A stretch of 36,997 nt of DNA from assembly GCA_029262315.1 (NCBI GenBank), contig JAJCZP010000044.1, positions 1 through 36,997 on the forward strand, read 5' to 3'. The notes below the pieces were generated by a model. The model was given only the letters and a program-made list of their open reading frames with translations, was not told the DNA's origin and ran no database searches. This DNA is from Deltaproteobacteria bacterium (GTDB lineage: Bacteria; Desulfobacterota; Binatia; UTPRO1). This document shows, in pieces, positions 10,123-18,147 of this stretch (the first letter of the stretch is position 1; every line of letters begins with the position of its first letter). The translations under genes and the position numbers were made by a program.

Positions 10123-11580
10123 ATGCTGATTCAATGTCCGCGGTGTTCGACCGGGTGGCGTGTCGCCGACACACCGTCCACTGACAATCCGATCTTCAAG
10201 TGCGGGAGATGTCATCACCTCTTCCGACGCTTCCCTGGGGCTCCCCAAGGCGGCGAGGCGCGCAGCGTGTCCACAAAGCGCAAGACTCGACCGCCAGCCG
10301 GGGATAACCTCGAGTTCATCTTTCCCGACGAACCAGAAGGCGACGTCGTAGAACACGCAACTGTCGACGACCTCGTCCAGCCAGTCCAGGTCGCAGCGGC
10401 CCCACCGTGCGACGACGAGGTCGACGCCTCCGACGACGACACTGAGGATGTCGAGGAAGAGTACGCCGAGGGCGAAGAAGAAGGCGAGAGCGAAGAAGAC
10501 GAGGACGAAAGCGAAGACGAAGATGAGGACGAGGACGAGGACGAAAGCGACAGCGAAGACGAAGAAGAAGAAGAAGAAGAGGACGAAAGCGACAGCGAAG
10601 ACGAGGACGACGAAGGCGAAGACGAAGACGACAGCGAAGAAGACGACGAAGACGAGGACGAGGACGACAGCGAAGAAGAAGACGACGAAGACGAGGACGA
10701 GGACGATAGCGAAGAAGAAGACGACGAAGACGAGGACGAGGACGACAGCGAAGAAGAAGACGACGAAGACGAGGACGAGGACGAGGACGAAGACGACAGC
10801 GAAGAAGAAGACGCCGCCGACGACAGCGACGACGACGCGGACAGCGAGGACGAGGACGCTGCGCTACTCGATGCCGACCTCGAGTACGAGACCGACGACG
10901 ACCCTGGCGCGGAAGTCACCGATGATTGGGGGCATGAACTCGAAGCCCTCGAGACCCCGAAGCCAGTACACGCTCCGCGTGTGCTCCACGTGGAGGACGT
11001 CATGTCGCATTCGCACGGATTGGGCACCATCGCACGGTCGCTGCTGGCGATCGTCGCGCTCCATGCGCTGCTCGCCTTGTCGATTCGCGTCGCGCCGAGC
11101 TACGCCAGCACGTGGCTCTCGCACATTCCACTTGCCGGACGCCTGCTCGCACGCGAGCCGACGCTCATGCAACACGTCGAACTCCGCAACGTCGCAGGCA
11201 CCTTTCAGGAGCTTCGGAACGCGCGGCGCGTATTCGTCATCACCGGCGAAGCGGTCAACCGCTCCCCTGCCTCGGTCGAGCGGATCGAGGTCGAAGCCAC
11301 GCTCTACAATGGCGAGGGCCGAGTCGACAGGAAGGTCGTCAGTGCCGGGAACCGCACGATGCTTCGGGATCTCTCCGAGAAAGAGATCGCACTCCTACAG
11401 CGACTGGACCCGCGACGCGTGGTCGAACCGGGAGAGAGCAGTACGTTCCTGATCGTGTTCCTGGAGCCACCCGGAACCGTACTGGAGTTCAGCTCTCGGG
11501 TGTTGAACGTCCGTCCGACGCGTCGCCTGGCTCGCCCGGCGACGAAGGATCGGCCGGATTCGCCGGGTTCGGTGGGGTAA
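10123..11580 (+). CDS. MJ0042-type zinc-ribbon protein with long acidic tract and DUF3426-like domain
   Basis: A 485-residue membrane protein in four parts. An N-terminal zinc ribbon has Cys pairs C5-x2-C8 and C27-x2-C30 (MLIQCPRC and FKCGRC), the MJ0042 pattern. An extremely acidic, low-complexity Asp/Glu/Ser segment follows (about residues 96-275). Then comes one transmembrane helix (about 303-321, [18 protein letters not shown]) and a C-terminal domain (about 345-470) with the DUF3426 layout ([33 protein letters not shown]). The ribbon plus DUF3426 architecture is common in Proteobacteria and function is not established. The predicted topology puts the ribbon and acidic tract in the cytoplasm and DUF3426 outside. 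I chose ATG 10123 because AGGTGGGG lies just upstream; an in-frame start at 10087 would add 12 low-complexity residues before the ribbon. The 3' end overlaps the convergent tatA gene by 92 bp. Confidence 0.85.
   Translation: MLIQCPRCSTGWRVADTPSTDNPIFKCGRCHHLFRRFPGAPQGGEARSVSTKRKTRPPAGDNLEFIFPDEPEGDVVEHATVDDLVQPVQVAAAPPCDDEVDASDDDTEDVEEEYAEGEEEGESEEDEDESEDEDEDEDEDESDSEDEEEEEEEDESDSEDEDDEGEDEDDSEEDDEDEDEDDSEEEDDEDEDEDDSEEEDDEDEDEDDSEEEDDEDEDEDEDEDDSEEEDAADDSDDDADSEDEDAALLDADLEYETDDDPGAEVTDDWGHELEALETPKPVHAPRVLHVEDVMSHSHGLGTIARSLLAIVALHALLALSIRVAPSYASTWLSHIPLAGRLLAREPTLMQHVELRNVAGTFQELRNARRVFVITGEAVNRSPASVERIEVEATLYNGEGRVDRKVVSAGNRTMLRDLSEKEIALLQRLDPRRVVEPGESSTFLIVFLEPPGTVLEFSSRVLNVRPTRRLARPATKDRPDSPGSVG
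10627..10812 (+). repeat. 39-bp in-frame tandem repeat ([13 protein letters not shown])
   Basis: Consecutive units within the acidic tract: a 36-bp unit (10627-10662), three 39-bp units (10663-10701, 10702-10740, 10741-10779) that differ only at single sites such as GAC/GAT, a 12-bp insertion (10780-10791), then a partial unit (10792-10812). Every length is a multiple of three, so copy-number change keeps the frame. The flanking sequence from about 10480 is also irregular GAC/GAG/GAA/AGC repeat. The near-identity of the three full copies points to recent duplication by slippage. Confidence 0.9.
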
Positions 11581-11731
11581 CGTCGATTGAGTCGGGCTCG
11601 CTCGTCGCCTTGCGAAAGTTACGGATACCCCGGCCAAGCCCCTCACCGAGCTCGGGAAGTCGGCCGGCTCCAAAGATGATCAGGACGATCACCAGGATGA
11701 CCAACATTTCACCGATTCCGAAACCGAACAT
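11489..11731 (-). CDS. tatA: Sec-independent protein translocase TatA/E-like protein
   Basis: Pore-type subunit of the twin-arginine translocase, which exports folded proteins across the inner membrane. It is an 80-residue protein with the classic layout: a short N-terminus ([10 protein letters not shown]), one transmembrane helix (about 6-21), the hinge [14 protein letters not shown] (20-33), an amphipathic helix ([10 protein letters not shown]) and a polar, Pro/Asp-rich tail. The ATG at 11731 has GGGGGAGG just upstream. Longer in-frame starts up to 11887 lack such a site and add an unlikely Arg-rich leader. The last 30 or so codons overlap the 3' end of the convergent zinc-ribbon gene on the other strand. 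No tatC or tatB is next to it, so it may act with a translocase encoded elsewhere. Confidence 0.92.
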   Translation of the reverse strand: MFGFGIGEMLVILVIVLIIFGAGRLPELGEGLGRGIRNFRKATSEPDSIDVTPPNPANPADPSSPGEPGDASDGRSTPES

Positions 11732-11785
11732 GCGCCTCCCCCATCCAGCCCGTCTGCCAGCCGGAAGTCTTCCGCTGCGGTCACG

Positions 11786-11815
11786 ACTATAAGTGAACCG
11801 CTCCGGAGCACGCAA
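11786..11815 (-). promoter_or_regulatory. Possible promoter of tatA
   Basis: On the minus strand TTGCGT (11810-11815), an 18-bp spacer, then TATAGT (11786-11791; 5/6 to consensus). It lies in the 135-bp divergent gap between tatA and the TonB-like gene and would give a leader of about 48 nt. The -35 is weak. Confidence 0.4.
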
Positions 11816-11866
11816 GTGGGCGTCGTGGATTGAGGACCTCGCATCCACGCAGTAGGATCGCATGGA

Positions 11867-12883
11867 ATGACACGCGGGCGCCGGCATCCTCTGTTTCTCG
11901 CGCTAGCCGTCTCGATGCTATTTCATGCTTTGGCCGTATTCACGTTCCCGGTCCCCGAGGGAGGCGCGGTCGTTCCTGTACGTCAACCGATCGAGGTCGC
12001 CCTCCTCGATCCACCTCCGCCGCCAGAACCAGTCGAGCCCGAGCCAGAGCCGCAAATCGTCTCGCCGCCCGATGAGGTAAACGAGCAAGAACCTGACGAG
12101 ACCCGCTTCCAGAGCGACCACGACAATGTCGTCCTACAAGAGACGGTCCGAAAGGGCGTGCCCAACCCCGCCCCACCCGAGCCCCAGCGCAAGGCCCAAC
12201 CCGAAGTGCGCGAGGAGCCGAGCGAGAGCCAACCGCCCCCTGCCGAGGCCGCGCCGCGCGAGCCGGACCCCGGACATGCCCCCGCGCTCGAGGATCTTTT
12301 CGCTTCCACCGACGAGCTCGTCCGCGCACAACAGGGCAAGGCCGCCCACGACACCCCCCCTGAGGAACCCTCCGAGACGAGCGAAAGCGAGCGCCGACTC
12401 GCGCGCGCGGTTGCCCCCGCGGCACCTACGTGGTCACTCCCTGGGCCGGCCGGGACCCTCGACCACCTTCCCAGCATCCAACGAGGCGATGTCACCCTGC
12501 TCAACACCAAGGCCAACGTGTTCGCCCCCTTCGTGCGACGCGTTGGCGAACGCGTATTTCAGCACCTCATCATCCGACAACGCCGCCTGGAGATCGAGCA
12601 GATCTTGAGCGCACGCGAATACGTCAAGATGCGGGTGTTGCTCGATCCGCAGGGCCGGCTCCGATCGGTCACACTCGAAGGCCAATCGGGAAGCGCTACG
12701 ATGGACCGAACACTCGCCGACGCGCTCGATACCGCCGCCTTCGACAACAACCCACCGCGTGCCGCTGCCAACACAAACGGGGACTACGAGTTCCTGTTCC
12801 AGGCGCGTCTGCGCGCGGTGCAGCAGGCGCCACGCGGACGCCCGAGTAGAATCGAGAGCCGCCTGAGCGTCGCCCTACTCTGA
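11867..12883 (+). CDS. TonB/TolA-like energy-transducer family protein
   Basis: A 338-residue protein with the TonB/TolA architecture. A short basic N-terminus (MTRGRRH) leads into one membrane anchor (about 8-27). A long periplasmic spacer rich in Pro, Glu and Arg follows (about 45-190; it contains [18 protein letters not shown]). The C-terminal domain of about 130 residues ([55 protein letters not shown]) resembles the TonB/TolA C-terminal fold, with the family's 'value-times-residue' strand and the closing AF.NPP motif. Such proteins couple inner-membrane proton-motive force to the outer membrane. No exbB/exbD or receptor gene adjoins it, so the partner is unknown. The ATG at 11867 has AGGA about 11 nt upstream. 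It ends 38 bp from the convergent gcvPB; I saw no clear terminator in that gap. Confidence 0.78.
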   Translation: MTRGRRHPLFLALAVSMLFHALAVFTFPVPEGGAVVPVRQPIEVALLDPPPPPEPVEPEPEPQIVSPPDEVNEQEPDETRFQSDHDNVVLQETVRKGVPNPAPPEPQRKAQPEVREEPSESQPPPAEAAPREPDPGHAPALEDLFASTDELVRAQQGKAAHDTPPEEPSETSESERRLARAVAPAAPTWSLPGPAGTLDHLPSIQRGDVTLLNTKANVFAPFVRRVGERVFQHLIIRQRRLEIEQILSAREYVKMRVLLDPQGRLRSVTLEGQSGSATMDRTLADALDTAAFDNNPPRAAANTNGDYEFLFQARLRAVQQAPRGRPSRIESRLSVALL

Positions 12884-12921
12884 ACTCAGGCGACTCCCCA
12901 CGCTTGGAAGATGCGGGGCCA

Positions 12922-14415
12922 CTAGGGCGCGGTCGGCTTCCGGTAGCGCAGCACGGGGCGGCGCGCGGCCCGCGTTTCATCGAGGCGGCCAATGAACGTG
13001 CCGTGGGGGGCCTGCGTCACCTGCGCTGGATCGGCGTGGGCCTCGGCGACGATGGCTTCGACGGCGGCCACGAACTCGTCGAGCGTCTGCTTGCTCTCGG
13101 TCTCGGTGGGCTCGACCATGATGGCGCCCGGTACGACCAGTGGAAAGTAGATCGTCGGTGCGAAGAATCCATAGTCGAGCAGGCGCTTGGCGATGTCGAG
13201 AGTATGGACGCCGGTCTCCCCGAGGTCCTTGTCACTGAAAACGCACTCGTGCATCGACGGCGTCGCGACCGCGAGCGGAAGCGAGCGCGAAAGATGCGCA
13301 CGTAGGTAGTTGGCGTTCAGCACCGCCTTCTCGGTGGCGTCGGTCAATCCGTCCCCACCGAGCATCCGCATGTAGCAGTACGCTCGAACGAGCATGCCGA
13401 CGTTGCCATGGAACGAACGCACCCGACCGATGGCCTTCGGGAAATCGCTACTCCACCGCCATGCGCCATCGCTCTCAACGAGCCGTGGCGCGGGCAAATA
13501 GGGTTCGAGCAGCGCCGACACCGCGACCGGCCCCGAGCCAGGTCCCCCACCTCCATGTGGAGTCGAGAATGTCTTGTGGAGATTGAACTGCAACACGTCG
13601 GCGCCCATGTCGCCCGGTTTGGCGACACCCATCAGCGCATTCATGTTCGCGCCATCACAGTAGAGGAGCGCGCCCGCCGCGTGCAACGCGTGGGCGATGC
13701 CACGAATCTCCTGCTCGAAGACACCGAGCGTGTTCGGATTCGTGATCATCATCGCGGCCACGTCGTCGTCGAGCATCCTCTTGACGGTCTCGACCTCGAG
13801 CATGCCCGCTGGGCCGGCCGGCACCTCGGTAACACCGTACCCACACAGGGCCGCGCTCGCCGGGTTCGTCCCATGCGCGCTCTCCGGAATCAGCACCCGC
13901 CGGCGCGGATTCCCCCGGTCGACGTGATATGCGCGCACCATCTTCAGACCGGTCAGCTCGCCATGTGCTCCCGCGGCCGGCTGCAGCGTCACCTCCGGCA
14001 TCCCACTCACGTCGCGCAAGAACTGCGTCAGCCGCGCCATGAGTTCGAGCGTCCCCTGAGCCCACTGATCCGGCACCAGAGGATGGAGACCCGCGAACCC
14101 GGAAAGCCGCGCCACGACCTCGTTGGCCAGCGGGTTGTACTTCATCGTGCAGGATCCAAGGGGATAAAGCGTCGTGGCGGCAGAGAGATTCCACTGCGAA
14201 AGACGCGTGAAGTGCCGAACCACGTCGAGTTCGCTGACCTCGGGCAGGCCATCGAGCCCGTCCTCACGGCGAAGTTCGGGGGGAAGCATCCCCGCTGCCG
14301 CCTCGTCCCGTGACGAGCGCGGCGACACGTGATCGCCACGGCCCGATGCCCCGCGCTCGAAAATCAACGGCTCCGGCAACGTCCCAGGCCGAAGCACAAC
14401 GCGCGGCGTCTTCAC
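12922..14415 (-). CDS. gcvPB: Glycine dehydrogenase (decarboxylating) subunit 2
   Basis: C-terminal, PLP-carrying half of the split P-protein of the glycine cleavage system; it decarboxylates glycine and passes the aminomethyl group to lipoyl-GcvH. It is 497 residues long. The PLP lysine is K281 in QFNLHKTFSTPHGGGGPG, and the cofactor Asp is D254 in YCDGANMNA. YPLGSCTMKYNP (84-95) and PESAHGTNPASA (177-188) are strongly conserved family blocks. It starts with GTG at 14415, overlapping the gcvPA stop by 4 bp (GTGA), so the two halves are translationally coupled, as suits a heterotetramer. It is the last gene of the folD-gcvT-gcvH-gcvPA-gcvPB run. Confidence 0.97.
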   Translation of the reverse strand: MKTPRVVLRPGTLPEPLIFERGASGRGDHVSPRSSRDEAAAGMLPPELRREDGLDGLPEVSELDVVRHFTRLSQWNLSAATTLYPLGSCTMKYNPLANEVVARLSGFAGLHPLVPDQWAQGTLELMARLTQFLRDVSGMPEVTLQPAAGAHGELTGLKMVRAYHVDRGNPRRRVLIPESAHGTNPASAALCGYGVTEVPAGPAGMLEVETVKRMLDDDVAAMMITNPNTLGVFEQEIRGIAHALHAAGALLYCDGANMNALMGVAKPGDMGADVLQFNLHKTFSTPHGGGGPGSGPVAVSALLEPYLPAPRLVESDGAWRWSSDFPKAIGRVRSFHGNVGMLVRAYCYMRMLGGDGLTDATEKAVLNANYLRAHLSRSLPLAVATPSMHECVFSDKDLGETGVHTLDIAKRLLDYGFFAPTIYFPLVVPGAIMVEPTETESKQTLDEFVAAVEAIVAEAHADPAQVTQAPHGTFIGRLDETRAARRPVLRYRKPTAP

Positions 14416-15746
14416 GACGACGCCCCAAGCGCATCGACCAGTACCCCCAGAGCCTGCTCGTCATGCACTTCAGTCGCGCAAAGCAGCAGGGACTGCTCCA
14501 ACTCTGGATACCAATCGCCCAGGGGCAATCCCGCGAGTACCCCCCGCTCCAGCGCACGCTCCCAGCGGCGACGCGCGTCGGGAAGCTCGAGCACGAACTC
14601 GTTGAAGTAGGGCCCTCCGAACCGAAGCCGCCCGACGTCTGCGAGCCGCGCCGCCGCAGCGTGCGCCATCCGCAGGTTGTCCTCGGCGACGGTGCGCAGT
14701 CCGTGACGGCCGAGGAGCGACAGATACACGGTGGCTTGGAGCGCGCAGAGGGCGTGATTGGTACAGATGTTCGACGTCGCGCGCTCGCGACGGATGTGCT
14801 GCTCGCGCGTGGCCAACGTCAGCACGAATCCGCGCTCGCCGTTGGCAGCGACCGTCTCGCCGACGAGACGCCCCGGGAGGCTGCGGACGAACTTGTCACG
14901 GCTTGCGAACAAGCCGAGTCCGGGTCCACCGTATGCGAGCGGCAGCCCGAGACTCTGCCCCTCACCAACCGCGATGTCGACGTCCGCGGCACCCGGCGAC
15001 TTGATGACTGCCAAGGCCAGAGACTCCGCCGTAACGCTCACGAGCAGTCCATCGCAGGCATGCACCGCCGCGGCGATCGGCGCCAAATCCTCGACGATCC
15101 CCAATGCATTGGGATAGCCCACGAGAAAGCACGCTGCACGTTCGAGCAACTCGGTGGCAGGCAGCACGGTCGTGCCATCATCGTTGAAAGGCACCTCGCG
15201 GAGTTCGACGTCTTCGACACCTTCCAGATAGGTCGCAATGACTTGCCGGTACTGCGGGTGCAGCGCGCGAGAGAGCAGCACCAGCCGCCGGTCGCGCCGC
15301 AACCGGAGCGCCATCAGTACGGCCTCCGCCGCTGCCGTCGCCCCGTCGTAGACCCCGGCGTTCGCAACGTCCATGCCAAGCAACGCGGCGATGGACGACT
15401 GAAACTCGAATGTGGCCTGCAACGTCCCCTGGCTGACTTCAGGCTGATACGGCGTATAGGCCGTCGCAAACTCGGCGCGCCCCGCAAGCTGGTCGACGGC
15501 CGCGGGCACGAAGTGCGGGTACGCTCCCGCACCGAGGAAGGTGGTGCGGTCGTCCGCACGATTCGCGTTCGCCAGATCCGCGAGCTCACGTCGGACCGTC
15601 TGCTCTGAGACCCCCTCGGCCAACGCCAGCTCCGCGCGCTCGCGAAGCGCCCCGGGGACGTGCGCGAACATCGCGGCCGCGTTCTCGACGCCGATGACGT
15701 CCAGCATCTGGCGGACCTCCGCCTCGGTGTGGGGAGTAAAACGCAC
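14412..15746 (-). CDS. gcvPA: Glycine dehydrogenase (decarboxylating) subunit 1
   Basis: N-terminal half of the split P-protein; it pairs with GcvPB to form the active glycine decarboxylase. It is 444 residues long. It begins with MRFTPHTEAEVRQMLDVIGV, the usual N-terminus of the family, and carries GAGAYPHFVPAAVD, TAYTPYQPEVSQGTLQA and YDGATAAAEA in order. This subunit keeps the fold but lacks the PLP lysine, which sits in GcvPB. The start is GTG at 15746, 3 bp after gcvH, behind GGAGAAGAG. Split P-proteins are typical of many bacteria outside the gamma- and beta-proteobacteria and support the taxonomic inference. Confidence 0.97.
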   Translation of the reverse strand: MRFTPHTEAEVRQMLDVIGVENAAAMFAHVPGALRERAELALAEGVSEQTVRRELADLANANRADDRTTFLGAGAYPHFVPAAVDQLAGRAEFATAYTPYQPEVSQGTLQATFEFQSSIAALLGMDVANAGVYDGATAAAEAVLMALRLRRDRRLVLLSRALHPQYRQVIATYLEGVEDVELREVPFNDDGTTVLPATELLERAACFLVGYPNALGIVEDLAPIAAAVHACDGLLVSVTAESLALAVIKSPGAADVDIAVGEGQSLGLPLAYGGPGLGLFASRDKFVRSLPGRLVGETVAANGERGFVLTLATREQHIRRERATSNICTNHALCALQATVYLSLLGRHGLRTVAEDNLRMAHAAAARLADVGRLRFGGPYFNEFVLELPDARRRWERALERGVLAGLPLGDWYPELEQSLLLCATEVHDEQALGVLVDALGASS

Positions 15747-15749
15747 GGG

Positions 15750-16139
15750 TCAGCTCTTCTCCTTGGCGACGAACTCTTCGTACTGCGCGGCCGTCATCAG
15801 CTGTTCGACCTCGGCCGGGTCCGCCAAGGCCACTTTGGCCATCCAACCGTCGCCGTACGGGTCGCTGTTCACGACTTCGGGCGTATCGGCGAGCCCATCG
15901 TTGGCCTCGACGACCGTCCCTGAAACTGGCGAGTACACGTCACTCACGGCCTTGACCGACTCGACCACACCGAACGGCTTGCCCTTCGTCACAACGCTAT
16001 CTTTGGCCGGCAGCTCCACGAACACGATGTCGCCGAGTTCGTCCTGCGCGTGATCCGTGATGCCGATGACGGCGATGCCGTCCGTCACCCGTACCCACTC
16101 GTGCTCCTCCGAGTAGCGGAGCGTGTCTGGCGCCTCCAT
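15750..16139 (-). CDS. gcvH: Glycine cleavage system H protein
   Basis: Lipoyl carrier that shuttles the aminomethyl group from the P- to the T-protein and electrons to dihydrolipoamide dehydrogenase. It has 129 residues, the standard length. The lipoylated lysine is K63 in GVVESVKAVSDVYSPVSG, and the N-terminal YSEEHEWVRV (9-18) is characteristic. The ATG at 16139 shares its A with the gcvT stop (TGATG), so translation is coupled. No lpd or lipoate-attachment gene lies in the window. Confidence 0.97.
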   Translation of the reverse strand: MEAPDTLRYSEEHEWVRVTDGIAVIGITDHAQDELGDIVFVELPAKDSVVTKGKPFGVVESVKAVSDVYSPVSGTVVEANDGLADTPEVVNSDPYGDGWMAKVALADPAEVEQLMTAAQYEEFVAKEKS

Positions 16140-17254
16140 CAGCTGCCTCCTTTCGGCGTGCCTTTGCGCGCACGCCGGTAGAACGGTGTTGGGACGATCG
16201 CGACCTCAACTTGGCGACCGCGGATCTCGACCGTGAGCCCCTCGCTCGCCTCGGACCACGCCGCCTCAACGTACCCGAGTGCCACCGCACGCTCGAGCGT
16301 CGGCGAACGCGTCCCGCTGGTAACGACGCCGACGGGCTGTCCCGCACCAAGAATCGGATAGCCATGGCGAGCAATACCTGCCCCACGAACTTCCAATCCC
16401 ACCAAACGGCGACCACTGCCCGCCTCGCGCTCCGCGCGCAGGGCGTCACGACCTACGAAATCATCGCCGTCGAGTTTCACGAACCGCGCAAGGCCGGCCG
16501 AGAGCGGTGTCGTCTCATCGTCGAGATCGTTCCCATAGAGCGCCAAGGCCGCCTCGAGCCGGAGCGTGTCGCGCGCCCCCAACCCCACGGGCTGCAAACC
16601 TGCCGGGCGCCCGGCCTCGATCAACGCGCCCCAGAGCGCCGCAACGTCGGTGGCGGCGGCGTACAGTTCGAATCCGTCTTCGCCTGTGTACCCGGTACGC
16701 GACACGATGGCGGGCTTGCCAGCAACCGCGCCTTCGGCGAAACGAAACGTACGGAGCGCAGCGATGTCGACGTCTGTGAGCGATGCCAGGATCTCGGCCG
16801 CGCGGGGCCCCTGCAACGCCAAGAGCCCAGTGCGGTCACTCTGGTCGTCGACGGACACCCCCTCGGCGTGCGCTTGTACCCACGCCAGGTCTTTGGCGAT
16901 GTTGCCGGCGTTCACGCACAGGAGATAGCGATCAGCGGCACGCCGGTACAATGTAATGTCGTCCACGACACCACCGTCGTCGCGACAGAGCAACGTGTAC
17001 TGCACCTGCCCATCGACCAGTAAGTTGACGTCGTTGGTCGTCAGTCGTTGGCAGAGTCCTGCCGCCCCTGGGCCCGCGACCTCGAACTCCCCCATGTGAC
17101 TGACATCGAACAAGCCGGCGGCAGTACGCACGGCACGATGCTCCTCGAGAATGCCGGCGTACGACACGGGCATCTCCCAGCCGCCGAACTCGACCAGCTT
17201 CGCGCCCGCCGCCTGATGCGCCGCGTACAATGGTGTGCGTTTCAACGCGGTCAC
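16139..17254 (-). CDS. gcvT: Glycine cleavage system aminomethyltransferase (T protein)
   Basis: Transfers the methylene carbon from aminomethyl-lipoyl-GcvH to tetrahydrofolate, releasing ammonia and forming 5,10-methylene-THF. It has 371 residues from GTG 17254. The N-terminus TALKRTPLYAAHQAAGAK and the FGGWEMPVSYAG (23-34) and GLFDVSHMGEF (47-57) blocks are diagnostic. The folate-site Asp lies in GGVVDDITLYRR (D98/D99). The GTG overlaps the folD stop (GTGA). The frame stays open upstream to 17341, but that part would lie inside folD and encodes an Arg-rich, non-conserved leader, so I exclude it. There is no room for a glycine riboswitch directly upstream, unlike in many gcv operons. Confidence 0.97.
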   Translation of the reverse strand: MTALKRTPLYAAHQAAGAKLVEFGGWEMPVSYAGILEEHRAVRTAAGLFDVSHMGEFEVAGPGAAGLCQRLTTNDVNLLVDGQVQYTLLCRDDGGVVDDITLYRRAADRYLLCVNAGNIAKDLAWVQAHAEGVSVDDQSDRTGLLALQGPRAAEILASLTDVDIAALRTFRFAEGAVAGKPAIVSRTGYTGEDGFELYAAATDVAALWGALIEAGRPAGLQPVGLGARDTLRLEAALALYGNDLDDETTPLSAGLARFVKLDGDDFVGRDALRAEREAGSGRRLVGLEVRGAGIARHGYPILGAGQPVGVVTSGTRSPTLERAVALGYVEAAWSEASEGLTVEIRGRQVEVAIVPTPFYRRARKGTPKGGS

Positions 17255-18096
17255 GATGCCATCTCTGCGGCCGACACGGTGTTCGCCAGGAGCATGGCGA
17301 CCGTCATCGGCCCGACGCCGCCAGGGACCGGCGTAATCCAAGAGGCCCTGCGAGCGGCCTCGTCAAAGTGCACGTCGCCGATCAACTTGCCCTCCGCCGT
17401 ACGGTTGATGCCGACATCGATGACGATCGCGCCATCCTTGATCCACTCGCCACGCACGAGCTCGGGTCGACCGACCGCCGCCACGACGATGTCGGCCCCG
17501 CGCACGGTGCTCGCCAGGTCCCGCGTCCGCGAATGACACAGGGTGACCGTGGCGTGCTGCTCGAGCAGGAGCATGGCAACTGGTTTCCCGACGAGCTGAC
17601 TCCGCCCGAGAACCACCGCCTCCAAGCCCGCGAGCACCGCTCCGGTCTCGGCGAGGAGGTGCATGATCCCGAGTGGGGTACACGGCCGCAGCCCAGGCGA
17701 GCCTGCGAGTAGCCGCCCCTGGTTCACCATCGTCAATCCGTCGACATCCTTAGACGGCACGATCTTCTGCACGACGGCCTCCGCATCGACATGGGCCGGC
17801 AGTGGGAGCTGCACCAGAATGCCATGGACGTCCGCTGCCTCGTTGAGTTCCCCGACAACGTCGAGCAGCGCCTCGGTCGTCGTCTCAGTCGGCAATCGAC
17901 GACCGACCGAGCGGATGCCAACCTCGGCGCACGCTTTCTCTTTGTTGTTCACGTATACGCGCGACGCCGGATCGTCCCCCACCAAGACCGCAGCAAGGCC
18001 GGGCGTACCATGCGGCTCACGGCGCGCATCGACGCGTCGGCGCACGTCGGCGCGCAACGCGCGGGCGACTAACTTGCCATCCAGAATTGATCCCAT
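17251..18096 (-). CDS. folD: Bifunctional methylene-THF dehydrogenase / methenyl-THF cyclohydrolase
   Basis: Oxidises 5,10-methylene-THF with NADP and hydrolyses the product to 10-formyl-THF. It has 281 residues. Catalytic Y48 and K52 lie in SRVYVNNKEKAC, Q96 in ILVQLPLP and D119 in PSKDVDGL. The Rossmann part shows VVLGRSQLVGKP, and the family C-terminal block TPVPGGVGPMTVAML is present. Its product overlaps gcvT, and its substrate is exactly what GcvT makes, so the operon runs from glycine to one-carbon units for purines and formyl-Met. An AT-rich promoter candidate lies immediately upstream; no clear Shine-Dalgarno precedes the ATG. Confidence 0.97.
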   Translation of the reverse strand: MGSILDGKLVARALRADVRRRVDARREPHGTPGLAAVLVGDDPASRVYVNNKEKACAEVGIRSVGRRLPTETTTEALLDVVGELNEAADVHGILVQLPLPAHVDAEAVVQKIVPSKDVDGLTMVNQGRLLAGSPGLRPCTPLGIMHLLAETGAVLAGLEAVVLGRSQLVGKPVAMLLLEQHATVTLCHSRTRDLASTVRGADIVVAAVGRPELVRGEWIKDGAIVIDVGINRTAEGKLIGDVHFDEAARRASWITPVPGGVGPMTVAMLLANTVSAAEMAS

Positions 18097-18114
18097 GGGA
18101 GTGGAGAAACACCC

Positions 18115-18142
18115 TGTATATCGGGGCTTTCGAGTTTGTAAA
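18115..18142 (-). promoter_or_regulatory. Candidate promoter of folD-gcvTH-PA-PB
   Basis: In the 51-bp gap upstream of folD the minus strand has TTTACA (18137-18142; 5/6), a 16-bp spacer and TATACA (18115-18120; first four bases match). Transcription would start about 12 nt before the ATG. The local A+T richness stands out in this GC-rich region and suggests the folD-gcv part can be expressed apart from hisS-aspS. Confidence 0.5.
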
Positions 18143-18147
18143 GTTTC

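Noticed and set aside
10627-10812. Repeats considered as a CRISPR array
   Set aside because: The units are contiguous, in frame and without unique spacers; they encode part of a protein.
10215-11030. 271-codon minus-strand frame of almost pure serine
   Set aside because: It is the reverse complement of the GAC/GAG/GAA/AGC repeat; no ribosome-binding site and no domain.
10448-11452. 334-codon plus-strand frame rich in Lys, Thr and Arg
   Set aside because: It is the +2 frame of the acidic repeat gene, without start signals; the zinc ribbon, membrane helix and DUF3426 all lie in the other frame.
12884-12921. Terminator between the TonB-like gene and gcvPB
   Set aside because: Only a four-base CCCC/GGGG pairing without a T-run; not convincing.
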